A program made the position numbers and the translations under genes. Below are positions 57,507 to 64,000 of a DNA stretch of 64,000 nucleotides, one piece after another; position 1 is the first letter of the stretch, and every line of letters begins with the position of its first letter. The notes beneath the pieces were generated by a model that did not search any database, was not told the DNA's origin, and saw only the letters and a program-made list of their open reading frames with translations. Source of the DNA: Dipteris shenzhenensis (taxonomy: Eukaryota > Polypodiophyta > Polypodiopsida > Gleicheniales). Location: NCBI GenBank assembly GCA_047967505.1, contig CM106538.1, one strand, 5' to 3'.

Positions 57507-58410
57507 ATGGATCAGCGTTCAGAAGCCTCTACACCCACTGCTCGCCCTTCCTCCTTTTCCAGTCATCTTCCTTCTTCATTTATTCCCAATTTTGGTGAAG
57601 CTGAAAAGCTCGATGGGACGAACTATCCAATCTGGAAAGTCAAGATCCGAAGCCATCTGTTGGCACGGAAGCTGTGGAAGATAGTGATTGGGACCGAGGA
57701 GAAGCCGGAGGACATTGTGGACAAAAGAGGTGAAGTTTTATTTGAAGCAGATGCGGATGAACTCTGTGCATGGGAGGAGAGGGATGCTCAAGCCTTAGCA
57801 ATGCTAATTGTCACGACAGCAGATGCTGTGATTCCTCATATCCAGTTGGTAGAGACGTCTTCAGAGGCGTGGGCCATACTGAAGGAGCTGTATGAAACCG
57901 ATAATACAGCCCGTATCATTACTCTTCAACATCAGCTTTATAATCTTGATATGAATGAGGGTGATAGTATGCATGACCATTTGACAAAGGTGAAAGTCGT
58001 GCGGGACCAGCTCGCAGCGGTTGGTCAGAAGGTGGACTTGAGTCAATTGGCGTTGCTCATACTCCACAAGTTGCCACGGAGTTTCAAAAGTTTTGTGACT
58101 ACGGTCACTGCGGGTGTCAACGGACTAAGCCACTCACCTTTGAGGAGCTTGGCCCACTCCTGCTTCAGGAGGAGGCTCGAGAGAAACTCTTTAAACCGAT
58201 GAGAAGGCATTAGTGGCCAAAGACAAGCCTGGAAAAGGCAAGCCAAAGGAGTTCAAGAAGTCACAGGACGCTGACCGAAAGAAGAAAATGAAGTGCTATT
58301 ACTGTGAAAAGCTTGGCCACTCTGCCAAAGAATGCTGAGAGAAGAAGGCGGATCAGAAGCGGAAGAGAGAAGCCAGGAACAAAGAAGAGCCTAAGAATGA
58401 TTCTGCCAAT
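57507..58410 (+). pseudogene. Copia gag with CCHC knuckle
   Basis: Starts MDQRSEASTPTARPSS at 57507. The gag core follows with FGEAEKLDGTNYPIWKVKI, EAWAILKELYET, RIITLQHQLYNLDMNEG, KVVRDQLAAVG and LLILHKLPRSF. Near 58120 the frame shifts; LTFEELGPLLLQEEAREK continues in another frame. The zinc knuckle CYYCEKLGHSAKEC lies at 58294-58335 and a TGA follows at 58336-58338, where an Arg codon is expected. Apart from that frameshift and stop the gag is well kept, suggesting moderate age. Confidence 0.93.
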
Positions 58411-58419
58411 GTGACGACT

Positions 58420-58700
58420 GGACAGTTGTTTTTAATCAGTGAACATTGTTTAGCGTATGCAGTCATTGAAGAAAAAGAGGGTTGGTATGTTGACAGCGGT
58501 GCTTCAAAGCACATGTCTAAGAGAAAGACTTGGTTCAAAACCATGGAAAGTACACACCCGGATTCTAAAGTTTCTGTCAGGGATAGCCGGACGTGTCCTG
58601 TGAAGGGCATCGGTAGCATTCCTTTCATTACAACCGCATCTCTGGAGTACTTTATGTACCCAACCTTTGCAAGAACTTATTGTCTGTAAGTCAGATGGAC
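58420..58700 (+). pseudogene. Copia aspartic protease
   Basis: Processes the gag-pol polyprotein. GWYVDSGASKHM contains the active-site Asp-Ser-Gly at 58492-58500, at the position normal for copia after the zinc knuckle. The following LYNPTF-like segment FMYPTFARTYCL appears frame-shifted relative to the usual NLLSVSQM, which resumes as VSQMDKNN in another frame at about 58690. Confidence 0.88.
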
Positions 58701-58814
58701 AAAAACAACATGGCAGTTCTCTTTCAAGATGGCAAGGTCACCGTGACATCCAAAGCAAATGGACAGATGGTGGCTTAAGGAGTCGAAGAGAACGGACTGT
58801 ACCGCCTCAGTGCA

Positions 58815-59568
58815 ATGTTGGTTCATGAAGACAAGGGAAAGTCCAAACTTTGGCATGAGCGCTTCGGTCACGTCAGCTATGGAACCTTGGTTGAAATGTC
58901 AAAGTCGAAGATGGTGGATGGACTTCCACCAATTACAGGCAAGGATGGTGTCTGTAGGGCTTGTCTAGAAGGCAAGCAGCACAGGGACAAATTCCCACAA
59001 CAGGCCTCGTTTCGGGCCAGCAAACCACTTGAGTTGGTTCATGCCGACATTTGTGGCCCAATGTCTACAGCATCGTGGGCGATCCAGGTACTCACTTCTC
59101 TTTGTGGATGATTTCAGTAGAATGACCTAGGTGTATTGCTTGGCCAAAAAGTCACAGGCTTTCGAGAAGTTCAAGGACTGGAAGGCCAGAGTTGAAAAGG
59201 AGACAGGGGAGGATGTCAAGACATTTCGTACAGACAGGGGGGGAGAATTCACCTCAAATGAGTTCAACACATTTTGTTGCAAGCATGGGATCAAGCGACA
59301 ACTCACCACATCACATACTTCTCAACAAAACGGGGTAGCCGAGAGGAAGCATAGAACCACCACGGAGACAGGGCTTGCTATGCTCCGAGGTAGGAACCTT
59401 TCTAAAGCCTATTGGAGTGAAGCTATGAATACAGCTGTACACATTCTCAACAGGACCAAGACGAAGGCCGTCAAGGACAAGACTCCATATGAGGCATTTT
59501 ATGGTAAGAAGCTCTCTATCACTCATCTTCACATTTTTGGTTCTAACGCATGGGTGTATGTGCCCTAG
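58815..59568 (+). pseudogene. Copia integrase, cut off before its C-terminus
   Basis: The pre-integrase zinc-binding part reads LWHERFGHVSYGTL...GVCRACLEGKQHRDKFP (58845-58990), with paired His and Cys. The core has LVHADICGPM (first Asp), a frame change near 59085, FRTDRGGEFTSNEF (second Asp, 59222-59265), HTSQQNGVAERKHRT (Glu, 59314-59360), WSEAMNTAVHILNRTKTKAV and TPYEAFYGKKLSITHLHIFG. It stops at VYVP-TAG (59566-59568), where sequence unrelated to integrase begins. All catalytic residues are present, though in two frames. Confidence 0.93.
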
Positions 59569-59854
59569 ATCTGACCTGGCAGGGCGCGATGACATCAGCA
59601 GTGTACGGCGCAGGACACGTGGCTGGGAAGAGGGCCTGGCAGAGGCACAGATATGGCAGGGAGTGCAGGCCTAGATATGCAACAGGAAATGTGGCTGCCA
59701 GTGGGCAGGAGGCAGGCCTTTTATAGGCTGGATACCTCCCTTGAATGGAGGGCCAAAGGACCCTGAAAGTTTGGGGCAAAAGCCCTGGGGGGTGTGCCCT
59801 TTTAGGGTTGGGAGCACCTCATCAAACCAATGGGGATTGGCCCACAGTTGTGAC
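59569..59854 (-). repeat. LTR-like segment replacing RT/RNase H, probably inverted
   Basis: GC-rich sequence with no copia coding homology. On the minus strand it has a TATA box (gcctataaaagg, 59718-59729) followed by CT/CC-rich sequence, as in the LTRs nearby. It may be a fragment of another LTR joined in during a recombinational loss of pol. Similarity to the element's own LTR is weak. Confidence 0.4.
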
Positions 59855-59866
59855 ATTGAGGGGGGG

Positions 59867-60566
59867 TGTTAGAAACTAACTGTGCGCACCTGTGAGCCCC
59901 CGATTTGAGGGGACAAGGGGCAGTGAGAGGTAGGAGGGCTGGGGAGAGAGAGAGATTTAGGCCGGCATCATAGGCAACCAGCACACGGGCTGGTTGCAGT
60001 CTGCAACAGCAGGAATAAAGGGGCTCTAGACCTCACACAAAGGCACCAGGAGCAGCATTGATGGCTGCCCAGGGCGCCCTTAAATAGGGGCGTGTGGCTG
60101 GCCAAGTCGGCCCAGCCAGGGCCACCGACGAGGGCCAACCCTGGTCGGTTTTCTAGGGCCCATGTGGTCGGCCACCAGACAGGGTACCGACCCTGCTGGT
60201 CGGTCAACTCAAGGGGCCTGGGCAGTGTCTATAAAAGGCCCACTCCTCCATTCATTCCAGCATCCAGTGCAAGACTGAAAGTCCCTCTCCAAGGCTATGT
60301 TCAGCACTCAGATCTGGAGCAGTTTGTGAGAGAGAGAGTTCATCAATATTCTCCAGCACTTTGCTGTGTTTTGTACTGCTCCCTTGGAGCTATTTTCCCG
60401 CCCACCATCTAGTGGATGAATATACTCTCTTTCTCTCTCTGTCCGTATTTATTTCTGAGAGAGTGTTTGTTGCATGTGTGATCATCTATTTGAGTTGAGT
60501 GTGTGTAAGAGTTGGAGAGATCTTGGGTGGAGGTTTGAGTGATTCATTCCCTCTTGATTTCTAACA
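59867..60566 (+). repeat. Complete 3' LTR
   Basis: 700 bp. TATA box in 'gtctataaaaggcc' at 60227-60240. Preceded by 'attgagggggg', the polypurine tract. Confidence 0.93.
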
Positions 60567-60639
60567 TTCTCTACTAATGCTCTTATTGCAATCAAATGGT
60601 CAATTGTGGAATGATTTGGTATGGAACCTGCTTGTGATG

Positions 60640-60755
60640 GTGATCCGGTAGTGATTGTTTTTTTGTGATCATGGGTTTGCACAAATCAAGAATGCTCTGG
60701 CTTCAGAACCCATTCTACGCAATCCAGATTGGCGAAGGCTAAGATTGGGCCAAGT
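60640..60755 (+). pseudogene. Scrap of a Ty3-type RT/RNase H junction
   Basis: The frame reads HGFAQIKNALASEPILRNPDWRRL, which resembles the FxxLKxALxxAPVLxxPDW motif that joins RT to RNase H in Ty3/gypsy elements. Nothing else of such an element is recognisable around it. Confidence 0.5.
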
Positions 60756-60759
60756 TAGT

Positions 60760-62021
60760 GAGGTTAGGATAATTTCTCGGATGCGTCAATTTTACGAGCA
60801 AAAACCTATGAGCAGGTTTATACGAGTGTGTTTTTCAAGAGATTTTAAAAATAGTATTTCTTTAGGAAACATGGTTTTTACACTTTTATTTTCATTAGAA
60901 CTAGATCCCTTTATCATAAAATTATACAGACTAGTCACTCATTCATTTTTACATAACATAAATCTTCTTATTCATAGACATCCCTTTGTACCCTTGTTAT
61001 TACCTTAAAAAAGTATTGAAAAATAATTCATTTAAGAAACGTCCCTCATAATCACTCTCAATATAATAATATTATACATAAATAATTACTTATTAAACAC
61101 ATTTATATCATATGGCAATATCTTTCAAGTGTTTTTATAGTATTAATAACAAGATATTTATGGACATGTTTCTACATAAGTTTAAATTACTGTAAATAAG
61201 TATTAACTTGGGCTTATATATCACTCTCATAAAATACATGTAATATTTAATACTATATATGCAAGGTTTTCCAAAATATAACTCCATAGATGTGCTCAAA
61301 TGGGGTTTTCCGATCAATTTGAGGGCTGAATGACTATATTTAGACATTGGATGTGAAAGTTATTTCACTTTCAAAAGTGCTATCCAAGGTAGTTTCGCCA
61401 ACGAAACTACCTGAAAGACCTTGTTCAAAGGGGTTTTGCTGGTGAAACTACCTTGATGGCTTGCTTCGATGAGTTTTCTTTGGAGAAACCCTTTCATGAA
61501 GATAGGTTGAGAGAGGTTTTTCAATGTCACCCCCTATTAAGTAAAAAGTTGTAAGAAGGATCATAAGGGAATTTTCATAGAGAAGTCTACTCTACATGTG
61601 GGTTTCTTCAAAAGCCATCCCATTATGTTCTCACCATTCCCAAAGATTCACATAAATATTCGTGTATAAAATAGGCATTCCTATAAAACGTTTCATATTT
61701 CTAAGTGAAACTATGTTTTCTTCTGATCCATTTTTGTCATATTTTTGCATAGTTGGAAGCTTTTTTTTTCCTTCGCTCGGACGCTTGGAAGATTTTGCTC
61801 GAAAAATGCTTGGAAGATTTTGCTCGAAAAATGCTCGTCCTTTAATTTCTCTAGGGGATGTTTAGGCCTAGAGAGGGCAAAAAGGATAGTGTGGAGGGAG
61901 ACTATATAAGTCCACCTCCCCACCCTCTACTCTCTCCTCCTCCTACTTGCTGCCTACTCTCTCTCTCTCTCTCTCTCTCTCCACATGAGGATGATGATGC
62001 CAGGATGGCTGCTTAGGTTTT
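60760..62021. other. Non-coding DNA
   Basis: AT-rich to about 61730. A 25-bp tandem duplication ('gcttggaagattttgctcga' plus aaaat) is at 61783-61832. From 61900 a TATA box (gactatataagtcc, 61901-61914) is followed by a CT-rich leader with a (CT)n at 61957-61980, which looks like a plant core promoter. Confidence 0.5.
61900..61980 (+). promoter_or_regulatory. Candidate core promoter (TATA plus CT leader)
   Basis: 'actatataagtcc' at about 61902-61914 is followed by pyrimidine-rich DNA. The next open frame begins at 62022. It could belong to a gene or an LTR. Confidence 0.4.
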
Positions 62022-62306
62022 TTGGTGGACATGTACTATGATATCACTGACTTAATGAGCCACACTCCGACCTCCACCAGGACTAGATTGCAACAGGGAA
62101 CTACCGATAGAGGTGGGCACATGGCAAACAAGGGCAAAGCAGCACCGGAGGGGGCCGGCGCCGCATGGGAGGACAAGTACGATGCTCTTGGTGAAGCCGG
62201 AGAGGTTGCACTAAGAGGGCAGATAGCTCAGATCAATTGGCTCAAGGAGAAGACGCGGAGGCTGTGTTTTTTGTTAGAGTGCACCACTCATTCATTAGTT
62301 TTCTAG
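62022..62306 (+). CDS. Hypothetical 94-codon ORF
   Basis: Begins about 110 bp after a good TATA box and CT-rich leader. The protein is hydrophilic, alanine/glycine/glutamate-rich in the middle (KAAPEGAGAAWEDKYDALGE), then ALRGQIAQINWLKEKTRR. No domain recognised. The last residues read CTTHSLVF. It may be the start of a gag-type polyprotein or a first exon; both are inference. Confidence 0.3.
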   Translation: MVDMYYDITDLMSHTPTSTRTRLQQGTTDRGGHMANKGKAAPEGAGAAWEDKYDALGEAGEVALRGQIAQINWLKEKTRRLCFLLECTTHSLVF

Positions 62307-62312
62307 CATGAT

Positions 62313-62343
62313 GCTCGCTTAGTAGCTCCACCCTTTTGCTCAT
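62313..62343. repeat. Short direct repeat, copy 1
   Basis: 'atgctcgcttagtagctcc' recurs as 'atgctcacttagtagctcc' at 63670-63688, on the other side of the L1-ORF1-like fragment. Confidence 0.75.
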
Positions 62344-62402
62344 TGTATCAGGTTTTTCTTCAGTATGATAGACCTATCGGTCTTTAGCAGACTTTAATAA
62401 AC

Positions 62403-62600
62403 TCTCTCTCTCTCTCTCTCTCTCTCCACCGCTTAGCCGCTCAGCCTCTCTGCCACTTAGCCTCCCTGCATGCTCTCTTTCCGCCACCACCTTCCTGCTA
62501 GCCACCTGCTAGCCTAGCCTCTCCACCCACTAGCCTCTTCATCCGCTAGCCCCCCTCTGCCTACTAGCCCCTCCACCGCCGCTTGCTATATAGCTCATCG
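62403..62600. repeat. (CT)n and degenerate CTAGCC-type repeats
   Basis: (CT)n at 62403-62426 is followed by phrases such as 'agcctctctgccacttagcc', 'tagcctctccacccactagc' and 'tagcccctccaccgcc', an irregular array with a period of about 18 bp. Confidence 0.75.
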
Positions 62601-62619
62601 TACAGGGGGGGTTTCTGTC

Positions 62620-62673
62620 AGCTAACCCAGCCTCAGGCTGAGCTAAGCCCTTGGCTCAGTCTGAGGTGTTAGC
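62620..62673. repeat. Inverted repeat with about 22-bp arms
   Basis: Left arm 'agctaacccagcctcaggct' pairs imperfectly with right arm 'ggctcagtctgaggtgttag' plus ct. It could form a hairpin in DNA or RNA. Confidence 0.75.
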
Positions 62674-63020
62674 TCAAATAAAGGGGTCGCTGATTGCGCA
62701 AGTCTTTTTCAATATCTTTTTCAATATAGAGTTCTCGAAAACGAAGCTTTTCCCATCGACTCCAGCCACCAAGAAGCGATCCTACGTCGCCATGGCATCG
62801 ACGCCTTCCCTCTATGCTCTGACTTAATCATAGATTTCAAAGTAAGCTTGATCCACATGAACGGATTTACTTCCTACAGCAAGAACTCAGAGATGCAAAG
62901 CTCCGCAGATAGTTTCAGAAATGAAGAATGAAGGTAGACAAGAGGTAATACAAGAAGTCCTACAGCCATGACAATATCGACAATTGTGATCTCTAGACTG
63001 AGGTAAGAGAGCAACAAACC

Positions 63021-63440
63021 ACAGTAAATAACAAGAAGATTTTACGCATTGGAGGACTGCAAGACAACTGCCTTAGCTGTTTTGGAATGGAAGAGGAAGA
63101 GGAACACATTGATGAGAGCAAGATCATTCAACTCAAGAAGGTAGTACCACAAATCGATTGGGATGATAATGACATAAGCTTCATCACTCGAAAGGGTAAC
63201 CAGGCACAGATTTACTTCAAAGAAAAAAGCTCAAGGGTCAAGATCCTTAGACAAACCAACAAGTTGAAAGGTACTAGGATTTGGATATCTGAAGAGCTCA
63301 CTATGACCCAACTCAAACAATGAGCAAATGAACTCATCAAAGTGAAAGAAGCAAGGAAGGAAGGTAAATGGGCGGTCTACCAAGATGGGCAAGCACTGAT
63401 AAGAGATTTCAAACCTAAACCCAAAGACTCTCTGTCTTAA
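63021..63440 (+). pseudogene. L1 ORF1-like RNA-binding protein fragment
   Basis: One frame reads KKILRIGGLQDNCLSCFGME, an acidic stretch, then VPQIDWDDNDISFITRKGNQ, AQIYFKEKSSRVKILRQ, NKLKGTRIWISEELTMTQLK, then a TGA at 63321-63323, and continues ANELIKVKEARKEGKWAVYQDGQALIRDFKPK to TAA at 63440. This order (RRM-like domain with a conserved first strand, R-x-x-IL...LKGT-x-I-x-x-x-LT, then a K/R-rich C-terminal domain with GK) matches ORF1p of L1-type LINEs with an RRM (Transposase_22-like). That ORF1 type is not the CCHC/gag type usual in plant LINEs. The single stop makes it a pseudogene unless read through. The call is from motif wording alone. Confidence 0.55.
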
Positions 63441-63615
63441 ACTGATGTTATTCAGATCACTCTTACATAATACCTGAACGTAGTTATGTTATGCTATCAT
63501 AATAACCTGGGGCTGTTGTTGTACTCCCCCACAAACTCTCAGTCTCTAATTGATGTTGTAGCTTTTTTGGTGTGTGTATTTTGTCCCATAGACCCGCGAG
63601 GTCTTCTGAGGACGT

Positions 63616-63619
<4 letters not shown>

Positions 63620-63668
<49 letters not shown>
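63620..63668. repeat. (CT)n microsatellite
   Basis: About 25 CT units directly followed by the second copy of the 19-bp repeat (63670-63688). Confidence 0.95.
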
Positions 63669-63671
<3 letters not shown>

Positions 63672-63688
63672 GCTCACTTAGTAGCTCC

Positions 63689-64000
63689 CTCCTGTCTGCT
63701 CCCCCGTCGGCTCTCCTCCGCTCCATCTCTTCCGCCCATCTGCAGCTCTTGCCCCGCCTGCAGTGCCCGCCAATAGCTGCCAGCCCCCCGCCTCGTCGTC
63801 AATAACAAACACTCCCCCCTAGTCTTCTCAAACAACAAACTAACCCTAACCCCGAGTTGGGCTAAACCCCCAACCCAACCCGGGGTTAACTAGGGGGTTC
63901 TACAGACAACCAATTATGGACTGGCCTACCCTCTCCTCCAAGTCCCCCTCAACCCCTTCAACCTCCATCAGGACTTGGTACTCTACAGTTGCAGCCATGA
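63689..64000. other. C-rich DNA to window end
   Basis: Pyrimidine-rich sequence with 'taaccctaacccc' near 63841 and an inverted phrase 'aacccggggtt' at 63880. No gene recognised before the window ends. Confidence 0.5.

Larger units (their letters stand above)
57087..60566 (+). mobile_element. Ty1/copia element lacking RT and RNase H
   Basis: 5' LTR remnant 57087-57349, PBS at 57350, gag, protease, and integrase to 59568, then unrelated sequence to 59854, polypurine tract and full 3' LTR 59867-60566. The LTR runs TGTTAGAAAC...TTTCTAACA. The 5' LTR has lost about 430 bp at its start, so no target duplication can be seen. Without RT it cannot copy itself. It belongs to a different family from the element at 42462 but shares the PBS and purine-tract style. 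Confidence 0.93.

Noticed and set aside
60092-60412. 106-codon ORF in the 3' LTR
   Set aside because: It lies wholly in LTR sequence and changes with it. No domain is seen.
63484-63805. ORFs with long SL or RE repeats
   Set aside because: They are translations of the (CT)n microsatellite.

Overview
This window is nuclear DNA of a land plant, most likely a seed plant with a large, repeat-filled genome. Two things show this. The only intact host gene is an auxin response factor (ARF) of the ARF10/16/17 class that carries a miR160 target site. The rest is dominated by plant-type Ty1/copia LTR retrotransposons primed by initiator tRNA-Met, L1-type LINE fragments and CT/GA microsatellites. The exact lineage cannot be decided from the sequence. 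No tRNA, rRNA, CRISPR or prokaryote-type gene was recognised.

Layout. 1-3004: decayed L1-type LINE (endonuclease part). 3005-6160: non-coding DNA bounded by two copies of a dispersed repeat of about 260-420 bp. 6161-9610: no recognised gene; several GA/CT/TA microsatellites and a TATA-bearing, LTR-like patch. 9611-12543 (minus): the ARF gene in three exons, with a candidate TATA box near 12780. 12790-22680: AT-rich non-coding DNA with many short local tandem duplications. 22680-26260: second L1-type LINE fragment with reverse transcriptase; a segment of its RT coding region is tandemly repeated four times. 26260-29942: non-coding, including about 2 kb that is strongly purine-rich on the plus strand. 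29948-32771: compact gag-only LTR element (minus) with perfect 5-bp target duplications. 32777-42456: non-coding and decayed, with one orphan LTR/PBS at 37381. 42462-47897: copia element with both LTRs and a GCTTC target duplication; its coding region is broken and carries an insertion in gag. 47903-52005: unassigned. 52006-52340: diverged, inverted LTR fragment. 52885-55933: unusual element (minus) with 1.24-kb LTRs around only 566 bp of internal DNA that is mostly one 143-codon ORF. 57087-60566: copia element with gag, protease and integrase but no RT/RNase H. 60640-64000: Ty3-like RT/RNase H scrap, an unknown ORF, and a fragment resembling an L1 ORF1 RNA-binding protein.

How the parts work together. 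The ARF is a DNA-binding transcription factor acting in auxin signalling, with miR160 expected to restrain its mRNA. Everything else is parasitic DNA. None of the four LTR elements that keep a pair of LTRs, or the remnant of a pair, has an intact pol. Two of them (29948-32771 and 52885-55933) have no pol at all but keep LTRs, PBS, polypurine tract and target duplications, so they were probably copied using enzymes from other elements.
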